Source of the DNA: Deltaproteobacteria bacterium
GTDB taxonomy: Bacteria; Myxococcota_A; Polyangia; Haliangiales; JADYYK01
Length of the DNA stretch: 47,471 nt
Reading direction: 5' to 3'
NCBI GenBank assembly: GCA_020853705.1
Contig: JADYYK010000073.1
Span: 1 to 47,471 of the forward strand
Shown: positions 38,645-47,471 of the stretch, piece by piece
How positions within the stretch are numbered: the stretch's first letter is position 1
How the letters are laid out: each line of letters begins with the position of its first letter
Position numbers and translations under genes: made by a program
The notes under the pieces: model-generated
The model's database searches: none
Told to the model about the DNA's origin: nothing
Seen by the model: the letters and a program-made list of their open reading frames with translations, nothing else

Positions 38645-39769
38645 ATGGTGCGTCGGCTGGCGTTCGTGAGTGTCTTCGTGCTGGCCGTGACGGCGGGCGC
38701 CGCGGGGACGATCCAGTCGGGCCGCCAGAGCACCCGGGTCACGGTGAGCAGCGGCACGGTGGCCACGGCGCGCCGCGAGAGCCCGTGGGGCCTGCTGTTC
38801 CCCACCTCACAGTCGCGCAGCCTGGTCGTCACCGGCCTGGGCGGCGAGATCTGGCGCGAGTTCGTGGCGCCCTGTGGCGCCCAGATGAAGGTCTACAAGC
38901 TGCACGCCTCGCCGCGCACGCCGCACGTGGTCTTCACCTGCGCCGACAGCGCCGACGACGAGCGCGCCATCATGATGATCGACCTGTATCGCCACGGCGA
39001 GCCGGCCAAGACGCTGGTGCGCGGGCGGCACACGCTGCTCGGCTGGTCGCCCGACGGCGAGCGGATCTACTACTGGGACAACTCGCTGCAGCAGCGCGGC
39101 CACATCATCTCGCGCGATCCGTTCGCCAACGTCGAGGACCGGCACTACTGCTGCGCCACGGTGGCGATGCCGGGGCCGGGGCGCTCGGTGATCGGGATCG
39201 ATCATGGCGACGCCGATCGGCTGCTCGAGCTCCGGCCCGGGGGCGATCCGCCGCGCGAGATCGTGTCGCGCGCCGGCCACATCTCGGAGATCGACGCCTC
39301 GGCGGACGGCGAGCTCCTGTACATCGGCATCCGGCCCGACGAGCGCAGCTACGCCAGCTATGCCCTGGAGGAGGTCGCGGTCGCGACCGGTCGCACGCGC
39401 CACCTGATGCGGGTCGAGGGCCACCACTGGCTGCACCGCGTGGCGGGCGACTGGGCGCTGGTCAACCAGGTCACCGGCTGCGTGCTACGCAACGGCAAGG
39501 GGCGCCTGGAGTCTCCCTGTGAGGATGCCTGGATGGTGCTGTCGCCGCAGAAGGTGTCGCTGGCGACCGGGACGGCGCGGGTCATCTCCAGCCCGCCGCG
39601 CGTGGCCGGCTACTGGCTGACGCCCGACGGCGCCATGCTGCTGGTGCGCGAGTGGGACAAGAAGGAGGACAGCACGGCCTACTACCTGCGCCCCGACGGC
39701 CGTCGCCTCGGGCCGGCGCCCAACCAGGACGGCTATGGCGATCCGATGTGGGTGAGGATCGGGCCGTGA
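38645..39769 (+). CDS. Exported TolB/WD-like beta-propeller protein
   Basis: 374 residues from ATG 38645; GTG 38639 would add two residues. A signal peptide or anchor (MVRRLAFVSVFVLAVTAGAAG) is followed by propeller blades such as LLGWSPDGERIYYWDN, ISEIDASADGELLYIGI and VAGYWLTPDGAMLLVREWD. Six or more blades are likely. A CC pair (HYCCATV) and other cysteines may form disulfides. Function unknown. Its TGA overlaps the next GTG, so it is coupled to the small membrane protein. Confidence 0.68.
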   Translation: MVRRLAFVSVFVLAVTAGAAGTIQSGRQSTRVTVSSGTVATARRESPWGLLFPTSQSRSLVVTGLGGEIWREFVAPCGAQMKVYKLHASPRTPHVVFTCADSADDERAIMMIDLYRHGEPAKTLVRGRHTLLGWSPDGERIYYWDNSLQQRGHIISRDPFANVEDRHYCCATVAMPGPGRSVIGIDHGDADRLLELRPGGDPPREIVSRAGHISEIDASADGELLYIGIRPDERSYASYALEEVAVATGRTRHLMRVEGHHWLHRVAGDWALVNQVTGCVLRNGKGRLESPCEDAWMVLSPQKVSLATGTARVISSPPRVAGYWLTPDGAMLLVREWDKKEDSTAYYLRPDGRRLGPAPNQDGYGDPMWVRIGP

Positions 39770-40224
39770 GCGAGCCGGCGCTTCGGGTCATCGCCGGCGG
39801 CGAGCAGGGTGCGCGCAGGCCGCCGCGGCGGAGCATCCGCCTCCTGCTGGGGGCCGGGGTGGCGCTGGCCGGGGCCTCCGTCGTCCTCGAACATGTGCGC
39901 GCGACGCGCGGTGGGCTGGCCAACGACCTGGCGCTGCTGCTGCTGCTGGCCTGTTCGGTCACGGTGATCGTGGGGGCCATGCGCAGGTATGACGGCGCGC
40001 TGAAGGTGTGGGCGGCGGCGGCCACCGCGCACGTGGTCGCGGCGCTGACGTCGTTCGTGTACTTCCACCTGGTGGTGTTCGAGCAGTTTCCCACCCCGCT
40101 CGAGCGCTGGCCGCTGCTCAAGCTGCAGCTGCGCGTGCTGGTCGGCTTCGTGTTCGTGGTCGGCGTGGTGTGCATGATCGCGTCGGCGGTGCGCAAGGCC
40201 GTGCGCGCGGGCGCGTCCGAATAG
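39766..40224 (+). CDS. Small membrane protein (four helices)
   Basis: 152 residues. GTG 39766 overlaps the previous stop (GTGA). Hydrophobic segments near residues 23-40 (IRLLLGAGVALAGASVVL), 48-65 (NDLALLLLLACSVTVIVG), 75-100 (AAAATAHVVAALTSFVYFHLVVF) and 118-140 (LRVLVGFVFVVGVVCMIASAV). No family recognised. Context only: it sits between an exported propeller and a GshB-like ligase. Confidence 0.68.
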   Translation: MSEPALRVIAGGEQGARRPPRRSIRLLLGAGVALAGASVVLEHVRATRGGLANDLALLLLLACSVTVIVGAMRRYDGALKVWAAAATAHVVAALTSFVYFHLVVFEQFPTPLERWPLLKLQLRVLVGFVFVVGVVCMIASAVRKAVRAGASE

Positions 40225-40226
40225 GG

Positions 40227-40232
40227 TAGGCT
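40227..40232 (+). promoter_or_regulatory. -10 box for the GshB-like gene
   Basis: TAGGCT, preceded by GGG, ends six bases before GTG 40239, directly after the previous stop. Consistent with a leaderless transcript. Confidence 0.45.
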
Positions 40233-40238
40233 GGCGGC

Positions 40239-41261
40239 GTGAAGCTGGCGTTTCTCGTGGCGGACGCCGCGCAGCAGTCGGCGCGGTTCGCGACGGTGCG
40301 GCTGCTGCACGCGGCGCTGCGGCGCGGGCACGACGTGGTGCTGGTGTCGATCGGTGATCTGACGCTGCAGCCGGGCGGCTCGATCGTGGCCGACGCGGTG
40401 CGCCCGGTGCCGGCGGCGGACGAGGACGCGCTGGCGGAGTCACTGCGCACGGCGCCGCGCGAGGGCATCGATCTGGCGACCATGGACGCGGTGTTCCTGC
40501 GCTATCACCCCGCGCGTGAGGGGCCCGCGGTCGAGCAGCGCACCAGCCCGGGGCTGGATTTCGGCGTGCGCCTGGAGGCCGCCGGCGTGCTGGTGGTCAA
40601 CTCGCCCGAGGGCGCACACGCGGCCGGCGGGCGCATGTACGTCAGCACGCTGCCCGCGGATGTGCGCCCGCGCTCGCTCATCACGCGCTCGCCCGACAAG
40701 ATCAAGCAGTTCCTGCGCGAGCTCGACGCGCCCGCGGTGATCAAGCCGCTGACCGACGTGCGCGGCCAGCACGACGGCGAGCAGGTCTTCTACGTCGGGC
40801 GCGGCCAGCTCAAGAACCTGAACCAGATCATCGCGGTGGTGCGCCAGAGCGGCTTCGTGCTGGCGCAGGAGTACCTGCCCGACGCCGAGAACGGCGAGCT
40901 GCGCCTGCTCCTGCTCGACGGCGAGCCGCTGGTGGTGGAGGGGCGCACCGCGCTGTATCGACGCACGCACCCGGGCCTGGCGGACGCGCCGGCGCACCTC
41001 AAGCGGCGCATCGGCAAGCGCAGTCGACCGGCGGAGTTCGACGCCGGCGTGCAGAAGATCGTGGCCAGCATCGGTGCGCGGCTCAGGGACGACGGGCTGT
41101 TCTTCGTGGCCTGTGACGTCGTCGGCGGCAAGGTCCTGGGGGTCAACGTGCACACCCCGGGAGGGCTGCACACCGCGACTGATCTGTATTCGGTCGACTT
41201 CGCGGGGGCGGTCATCGATCGGCTGGAACGTAGGGCCGCAGACCATCGGCGCAGTGCATGA
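40239..41261 (+). CDS. ATP-grasp ligase, glutathione-synthetase (GshB/RimK)-like
   Basis: 340 residues from GTG 40239. The N-terminal domain (GHDVVLVSIGDLTLQPGGSIVADAVRP, FLRYHPAREGP) and the VVNSPEG link follow prokaryotic GshB. The ATP-grasp part has VIKPLTDVRGQHDGEQVF, FVLAQEYLPDAENGELRLLLLDGEPL and the final GVNVHTPGGLHTATDLY; the usual metal-binding E-x-N here reads G-V-N, which may lower or change activity. True GshB would need a gamma-glutamylcysteine source, and no gshA is in view, so another peptide-type ligation is as likely. Confidence 0.75.
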   Translation: MKLAFLVADAAQQSARFATVRLLHAALRRGHDVVLVSIGDLTLQPGGSIVADAVRPVPAADEDALAESLRTAPREGIDLATMDAVFLRYHPAREGPAVEQRTSPGLDFGVRLEAAGVLVVNSPEGAHAAGGRMYVSTLPADVRPRSLITRSPDKIKQFLRELDAPAVIKPLTDVRGQHDGEQVFYVGRGQLKNLNQIIAVVRQSGFVLAQEYLPDAENGELRLLLLDGEPLVVEGRTALYRRTHPGLADAPAHLKRRIGKRSRPAEFDAGVQKIVASIGARLRDDGLFFVACDVVGGKVLGVNVHTPGGLHTATDLYSVDFAGAVIDRLERRAADHRRSA

Positions 41262-41318
41262 CGCGGCGCGTTGAACGGTCTGCCCGATCGTACCCACTGA
41301 GACTCCTTGAATAAAGTA

Positions 41319-41348
41319 TTGACACCGGTGTCTGATCGCGGGTAGCGT
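41319..41348 (+). promoter_or_regulatory. Strong promoter with embedded 12-base palindrome
   Basis: TTGACA (41319-41324), 18-base spacer, TAGCGT (41343-41348), then five bases to ATG 41354. The perfect palindrome GACACCGGTGTC (41321-41332) overlaps the -35, an ideal repressor position. The -10 to start distance predicts a leaderless mRNA. Confidence 0.6.
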
Positions 41349-41353
41349 AACGT

Positions 41354-41782
41354 ATGGCCACACAGCGTCACGATCAGTTGAATGGATCAGCTGATCGCGC
41401 TGTGGAAAAACCCGCTCGAAAGGAGCCGTTTCTGATGATCGATCCCGACCCTGCTGATCCCGACCCGTCCGGTTGTGATCCCCGCATTCACTTGATCGCG
41501 GTCAAGCCTGCAGGAGATGAGTTCGTCCGTTTCGAGGCGCGCCTGGCCATCCTGGCCGCGCGCTACATCGACACCGTGCGCGTCACGCTGGTGACCGCGG
41601 GTGAAGGTGATGACGATGGTGATGGTAGCTGGCCGCGCCGCAGCACGGTGCTGCCGACGGTGGTCCTGATGCGCGCGGGCCGCATGGTCGGCGAGGCCAT
41701 CGGTGATCTGCCGCTGCGCGAGCTCGACGAAGTGGTGCGTGCCGCCGCGACCTGGCCGGCGACCGCCGAAGTGGCCGCGTAG
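41354..41782 (+). CDS. Thioredoxin-fold protein lacking the CXXC site
   Basis: 142 residues. After a Pro/Asp-rich N-terminus (about 1-45), the rest resembles the later part of thioredoxin: a strand and helix with FVRFEARLAILAARYIDTVRVTLV, the cis-Pro turn LPTVVLMRAGRMVGEAIGDL and a final helix. The only Cys is in the N-terminal extension (SGCDP), so a thiol-disulfide role is unlikely; a binding or structural role is inferred. It has one of the best promoters in the window. Confidence 0.55.
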   Translation: MATQRHDQLNGSADRAVEKPARKEPFLMIDPDPADPDPSGCDPRIHLIAVKPAGDEFVRFEARLAILAARYIDTVRVTLVTAGEGDDDGDGSWPRRSTVLPTVVLMRAGRMVGEAIGDLPLRELDEVVRAAATWPATAEVAA

Positions 41783-41798
41783 GAAGCGCCTGTGGACT

Positions 41799-41834
41799 CC
41801 GCGCGCCGGCATGCGCCTGCGTGAAGGCGCGCGG
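41799..41834 (+). terminator. Hairpin after the thioredoxin-like gene
   Basis: CCGCGCGCC (41799-41807) pairs perfectly with GGCGCGCGG (41826-41834) across an 18-base loop. It starts 17 bases after the stop and ends before the next promoter. No T-run. Confidence 0.5.
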
Positions 41835-41847
41835 CGGCGGCTGGCGC

Positions 41848-41853
41848 TATAGT
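41848..41853 (+). promoter_or_regulatory. -10 box (TATAGT) for the two-component operon
   Basis: TATAGT lies eight bases before GTG 41862. No clear -35. Fits the short-leader pattern seen elsewhere in the window. Confidence 0.5.
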
Positions 41854-41861
41854 CAGCTGCA

Positions 41862-43473
41862 GTGAAGATCGGGAGCCGCATCACGATCACGACGTCGGCC
41901 CTGGTGGCGATCTCGCTGGGGACCTACGGATTGATCACGCTGCGCGCGCGTCGCGCGGATCTGACCCACGACGCCGAACGACAGACGCGCGAGCTGGCCG
42001 GGGTGCTGGGGCCGACCTTCGAGTCCGCGCTGCGCCAGGGTGGCTTCGAGCAGCTGCGCCGCACCGGTGATCTGGTCAGCCAGCGCAGCAAGCCGCCGTT
42101 CGAGGTCGACGTCGTGCTGGCGCTGCCGTCGGAGGGCGCCGCGCTGCCCGGGCTGGCGCGCCGGCTGGAGCTCCTGCGCATCACCCAGGAGGTGGTGGTG
42201 CAGCAGGGCGTGGCCATGCGCGCGGGCAGCGAGGGCGTCGCGGTGATGGCGCCCATCCGCGACGGCAACGGCGAGATCGTCGCGGTGCTCGACGTGCGCC
42301 GGCAGCTGGCCTCGATCGACGAGGCGGTCGACGCCGCCACGCTGCGCATGGTGGTGTCGCTGGTGATGCTGACGCTGGGGCTCGGGCTGGCGGTGGGCCT
42401 GATCGCGCGGCGCGGGGTGACGGCGCCGCTGGGCAAGCTGATCGACGGCATCGACGGCGTCGCGCGCGGCGACCTGTCGCGCGTCATCCTGCAGGAGCGC
42501 GAGGACGAGATCGGCGCGCTGGCGGCGCGCTTCAACGACATGACGGGGTCTTTGCGCGAGGCGCGCGAGGAGACCCGGCGTGGCGCCGACGCCAAGCTCG
42601 AGCTGGAGGATCGGCTGCGCCAGGCCGAGAAGCTGGCGACCATCGGCCAGCTGGCGGCCGGCATCGCGCACGAGGTCGGCACCCCGCTGAACGTGATCGC
42701 GGGGCGCGCCAGCGTGATGGCGCGCAAGGCGCCCGACGAGGCCGAGGTGCGCAAGAACGCCGGCATCATCGCCGACCAGACCCAGCGCATCACCCGCATC
42801 ATCCAGCAGCTGCTCGACTTCGCGCGGCGCAAGCCCAGCGGGCGCGACCTCGTCGACGTCGGCCGGGTCGCGACCTCGTCGCTCGACTTCCTGGAGCACA
42901 AGCTGACCCAGGGCCGCATCAGCGCCGCCATCGCCGTCGAGCCGGGCATCCCGGCCATCCCGGGGGACGGGGACCAGGTGCAGCAGATCTGCCTCAACCT
43001 GTACCTCAACGCCATCCAGGCCATGCCCGAGGGCGGCAAGCTGGCGGTGCGGGTGCGGCGCGAGCACCGCAAGAAGCCCAACCTCGACCTGGCGGCGGCC
43101 TCGAGCTGGGTCGTGCTGGAGGTGCGCGACACCGGCGTCGGCATCCCGCCTGATGACCGTGACAAGATCTTCGAGCCATTCTATTCGACCAAAGCACACG
43201 GCGAGGGAACCGGTCTGGGGCTGTCGGTGAGCCATGGCATCGTGCGTGACCATGACGGCTGGATCGAGCTCGACGGCGCGCCCGAGGGCACCGGCACTGT
43301 GTTCCGCGTGTTCCTGCCCATGGAGACGCCGGCGCTGCGCCCGACGACGATCCCGCCGGGGACCATGATGGCGCCCGTCAAGCCGGAGCCGGAGCCGGAG
43401 CCGTCGCCCGAGGCCGCGCCCCCATCGCCCCAGTCGGGGCCCGCCGACCCGTCGGACGCGAAGGATGTCGCCA

Positions 43474-43484
<11 letters not shown>
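41862..43484 (+). CDS. Membrane sensor histidine kinase, NtrB-like
   Basis: 540 residues from GTG 41862. One helix near residues 8-28, a periplasmic sensor region, a second helix (about 163-183: MVVSLVMLTLGLGLAVGLIA), a HAMP domain, then HisKA with H270 in IAHEVGTPLNVI and HATPase_c motifs (NLYLNAIQAM, DTGVGIPPDD, GTGLGLSVSHGI). The C-terminus is Pro/Glu-rich. It should phosphorylate the response regulator whose gene overlaps its 3' end by 11 bases. Signal unknown. Confidence 0.93.
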
Positions 43485-44913
<1,429 letters not shown>

Positions 44914-44936
44914 TGGGGGGCGGGGAACGGAGAACA

Positions 44937-45090
44937 GGCGACAGGCGACAGGCGACAGGCGACAGGGAACAGGCAATAGGGAACGGGCGAGGGGCGAGAG
45001 GCGAGAGGCGAGGGGCGAGGGGCGAGAGGCGAGGGGCGAGAGGCGACGGGCGAGAGGGAACAGGCGACAGGCAATAGGGAACAGGCGACG
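44937..45090. repeat. Heptamer tandem array, 22 units in perfect register
   Basis: Twenty-two consecutive 7-base units without a single register slip. Unit types are GGCGACA/G, GGCGAGA/G, GGGAACA/G and GGCAATA. GGGAAC and GGCAATA units occur near both ends and GGCGAG units fill the middle. Almost entirely purine plus C on the + strand. It fills the 188-base gap between two convergent genes; period 7 excludes a normal coding role. No spacers, so not CRISPR. Confidence 0.92.
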
Positions 45091-45101
45091 GGGAGCTGCA
45101 G

Positions 45102-47057
45102 CTAGAGGCGTTTGGCGGGGGGCAAGGGGCGCTTGAAGAGGCGGAGGTAGAGGGCGCGGGCGTCGGCCTGGACGGTCTCGCGGGGGCGGGCGGCGATGGT
45201 GCGCAGGAGGGCGAGGAAGCGGTCGGGGGCGACGGCGCCGTCGACCAGGAGGCCGGCCTCGGGGCCGACTCCGGCGAGCTCCTCCAGGGTGACGATGGCG
45301 GCGTTCTTGTGCGGGCTGACGTGGTCGGGGTCGATGACCAGGTCGATGAGCAGGGCCAGGCGCGAGCGCGGGCCGCCTTCGCCCTCGGCGATCTCGGCCA
45401 GGTAGGCCGACAGCTCGGCCTTGGCGACGCGCGCGCCGGGGCCGGCGATGGCGGCCAGGGCGTCGGGCATGGGCAGCTCGTCGTGGTCGCGATCCCACTG
45501 GTGCTGCAGCTCGTGGCGCTCCACGCTGGCGCGCTCCAGGGCGGCCAGGGCGTCCCAGGCCGCCTTGCCGGTGCTGCCGGCGGCGTCGATGGCGCGCTCG
45601 ATGCGCTGCAGCTCGGCGAGGTCGCCGTCCTTGCCATAGCGGGTGGCGATGGACTCGTAGGCGTCGCCCTCGCTGAGGCGCTCGGGTGGCTCGATGGTGA
45701 TGCCCTCGGGGGCGGCGCGCTGCCAGGCCGCGACCAGGTCGGCGCGGGCGCGCACCAGATCGCCGAGGTGCGCCAGCGCCGCGACGCCGTCCTTGCCGAC
45801 GCGGGCCTCCAGCTCGGGCAGCAGCTCGTCGCGGATCAGGTCGCGGCCCAGCGCGCGCAGCTCGGCGGTCGCGGCCGGCTCCAGCGGGGTGCCGTCATCG
45901 CCCGTGGGCGGCGGCGCGGGCGGCGCGGCCGACAGCGCGGGCAGCATGTCGCGCACCAGCTCTTCCTCGATCTTCGAGGCCAGGATGATGGCGTGGTGGA
46001 CACCCTCGCGCACGTAGCCGAGGTTGTGCTCGACCACGTTGAGCTTGTCGAGGCGACGCACCTCGAGCGCGCTGTAGCGGCTGCCGCCGACGTCCCACAG
46101 CACCACGGCGTCGACGCCGTAGCACAGCAGCATCAGCTGGATGCGCTCGTCGGGGTAGGTCCAGATGTCGAGATCGAGGTAGTAGGGCAGCGGCTTCGGG
46201 CGCGTCTGCAGCTCGAGGTTGACGGCGCGGGCGGCGGCGATGGTGGCGGCGTTGTTGGCGGGCAGGTCGCGCGCCAGCTCGAACAGGCGCGCCATGCGGG
46301 CCTGCAGCGGAGGATCGAAGGCGACCGCGGCCAGGATGCGCGCGGCGGCGGCGTCACGCTCGCGCTCGAAGCGCGGAAGCTCCCCGACGCCGCCCAGCTT
46401 GCCGACGCGGGCCAGGTGCACACGCGAGGTCGCGATGGTCCAGTCGGCCAGCTGCTCGCCGAACAGGGCGTCATAGCGGGCGTCGACGTCGCCGCGCTGG
46501 CCGCCGCTGGCGAAGATCCCGGTCAGCGGCGGGCGTGGCGTCGGGCGCAGGGCGCGCTGGACCAGCAGCGCGACGCCGCCCACCAGCAGGCACAGGGTGA
46601 GCAGCGTGGCCAGCGTGGGCAGCGGGGTGCGCAGCCAGGTCGGTGGCCGGGTGGCGTCGTCGGGCACCTGGTTGACGCGGCGGACCTTCTGGTACGCGGC
46701 GTCGATCAGGGCGGCGACGCGCGGCTTGTCGGCGTTGTGCCAGGCGTCGGCGAAGCCGACAGGAGGCGGCGCGATCTCGCTGAGGATGTCCGCGGGCAGG
46801 TGCTTCTTCAGGCGCTCGACCGCGAGGTAGGTGAGCTGGCCCAGCATGGTGTCGTCGCCGTAGGGCGGACAGACCCACAGCGCGGTCTGCTTGGCCTTGC
46901 GATAGCGTCGCGCCAGCAGGCGCGCCGCCAGCGGATCGAAGCCGGGATAGCCCGACGGGCGCTCCAGCGGGTCGGCGTCGGCCAGCGGATGCAGCTCGCC
47001 GCGCTCGAGGCGCCCGGAGATGTGCGCCAGCAGTGCGTCGATGAAGCGGGCCGCCAT
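45102..47057 (-). CDS. Membrane protein with HExxH (putative zinc metallopeptidase)
   Basis: 651 residues. Cytoplasmic N-terminal part with ALWVCPPYGDDTMLGQL, one membrane helix (about 144-168: PLPTLATLLTLCLLVGGVALLVQ), then a large periplasmic region. Near the C-terminus is H515-E-L-Q-H519 in ASVERHELQHQWD, followed about 25-30 residues later by AKAELSAYLAEIAEGE, which could give the third zinc ligand as in gluzincins. Family not recognised; peptidase activity is inferred from these motifs only. Convergent with the response regulator across the heptamer array; divergent from rubrerythrin. Confidence 0.68.
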   Translation of the reverse strand: MAARFIDALLAHISGRLERGELHPLADADPLERPSGYPGFDPLAARLLARRYRKAKQTALWVCPPYGDDTMLGQLTYLAVERLKKHLPADILSEIAPPPVGFADAWHNADKPRVAALIDAAYQKVRRVNQVPDDATRPPTWLRTPLPTLATLLTLCLLVGGVALLVQRALRPTPRPPLTGIFASGGQRGDVDARYDALFGEQLADWTIATSRVHLARVGKLGGVGELPRFERERDAAAARILAAVAFDPPLQARMARLFELARDLPANNAATIAAARAVNLELQTRPKPLPYYLDLDIWTYPDERIQLMLLCYGVDAVVLWDVGGSRYSALEVRRLDKLNVVEHNLGYVREGVHHAIILASKIEEELVRDMLPALSAAPPAPPPTGDDGTPLEPAATAELRALGRDLIRDELLPELEARVGKDGVAALAHLGDLVRARADLVAAWQRAAPEGITIEPPERLSEGDAYESIATRYGKDGDLAELQRIERAIDAAGSTGKAAWDALAALERASVERHELQHQWDRDHDELPMPDALAAIAGPGARVAKAELSAYLAEIAEGEGGPRSRLALLIDLVIDPDHVSPHKNAAIVTLEELAGVGPEAGLLVDGAVAPDRFLALLRTIAARPRETVQADARALYLRLFKRPLPPAKRL

Positions 47058-47149
47058 GTCGCGGCATCGTAGCGCAACCCCTCTCGGGCGCCATGCCTTG
47101 CGAAGGTCAGCGCGCGCGTGATACCAGATCAGCCGGAACGGAGGATGTC

Positions 47150-47471
47150 ATGGCCAAGGAACTGAACAACACCAAGACCCACGGGAACCTGAAGGAAGCC
47201 TTTGCCGGTGAGTCGCAGGCGAACCGCCGCTACCTCTACTTCGCGAAGAATGCCGACGTCGAGGGTCACCCCGACATCGCGGGCCTGTTCCGCGACACCG
47301 CGGAGGGCGAGACCGGTCACGCGCACGGCCACCTCGACTTCCTCAAGCAGGTCGGCGACCCCGCCACCGGCGAGCCGATCGGCGACACCCGCAAGAACCT
47401 CAAGGCGTCCATCAAGGGTGAGACCTACGAGTTCACCGAGATGTACCCCGGCTTCGCGAAGACCGCCCGCG
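47150..47471 (+). CDS. Rubrerythrin (5' part, cut by window end)
   Basis: 107 residues visible. Shine-Dalgarno GGAGG lies five bases before ATG 47150. The ferritin-like four-helix domain is clear: [20 protein letters not shown] with E21, and [14 protein letters not shown] with E54 and H57, then [20 protein letters not shown]. These are di-iron ligands of rubrerythrins, which reduce hydrogen peroxide using electrons from rubredoxin-like donors. Whether the C-terminal rubredoxin domain is present lies beyond the window. Confidence 0.9.
   Translation, partial: MAKELNNTKTHGNLKEAFAGESQANRRYLYFAKNADVEGHPDIAGLFRDTAEGETGHAHGHLDFLKQVGDPATGEPIGDTRKNLKASIKGETYEFTEMYPGFAKTAR

Noticed and set aside
44937..45090. 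CRISPR-like array
   Set aside because: The units are 7 bases long with no unique spacers, and there are no cas genes nearby.

Overview
This is a 47.5 kb, very GC-rich (roughly 70%) and densely coding stretch of a bacterial chromosome. The gene content points to the Myxococcota (myxobacteria-like, former Deltaproteobacteria). There is a Ser/Thr kinase fused to a formylglycine-generating-enzyme-like domain, a secreted Sel1-repeat protein with a MYXO-CTERM-like tail, many Cys-lipoproteins, an NtrB/NtrC-type sensor and regulator pair, a tandem Ddl-like ATP-grasp protein and several c-type cytochromes. No rRNA, tRNA, integrase, transposase or CRISPR array was seen. No gene-free gap exceeds about 190 bases.

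Layout. 1-4.3 kb: the end of an unknown gene, a PRMT-like methyltransferase, a NudL-like Nudix hydrolase and a YfhO/GT-C-like membrane protein. 4.3-8.2 kb: an M28 peptidase lipoprotein, a fused zinc-protease/trypsin-like protein and a tiny Tudor/SH3-like protein. 8.2-13.1 kb (minus strand): the kinase and the Sel1 protein in one operon. 13.2-16.1 kb: a three-gene operon in which every product has a haem c motif, including a beta-barrel. 16.2-19.7 kb (minus): an operon of a secreted repeat protein, a zinc-ribbon protein, a leucine-rich-repeat protein and a membrane protein. 19.8-24.2 kb: a P460-like cytochrome, an NHL propeller lipoprotein, a small barrel, an RlpA-like lipoprotein and an HNH nuclease. 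24.2-28 kb (minus): a lipoprotein that looks like the periplasmic part of an RND pump without its membrane helices, and speA. 28-35 kb: small enzymes, an ECF sigma operon, ppnP, lipoproteins, a TetR regulator, a monohaem cytochrome and an HtrA-like protease. 35.2-41.3 kb: tandem ATP-grasp ligase, P1 (DmpA-like) peptidase, propeller, membrane protein and GshB-like ATP-grasp protein. 41.3-45 kb: thioredoxin-like protein, histidine kinase and sigma-54 activator. 45.1-47.5 kb: an HExxH membrane protein and the start of rubrerythrin.

Themes. Much of the window encodes cell-envelope functions: lipoproteins, proteases, cytochromes and peptide or peptidoglycan-type ligation. Two sequence-level patterns recur. 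Many first genes have a TAnnnT -10 box only 5-9 bases before the start codon, which suggests leaderless transcripts. Several stop codons touch or lie inside perfect hairpins, and two genes share an almost identical stop-plus-hairpin cassette. Three purine-rich tandem arrays (hexamers, hexamers, and 22 heptamers in perfect register) sit at the 3' ends of minus-strand genes.

The best candidates for something undescribed are the membrane-helix-free RND-like lipoprotein (24199-25878), the all-haem porin-cytochrome-like operon (13182-16146) and the PRMT-like enzyme with a PqqD-like N-terminal domain (136-1350).
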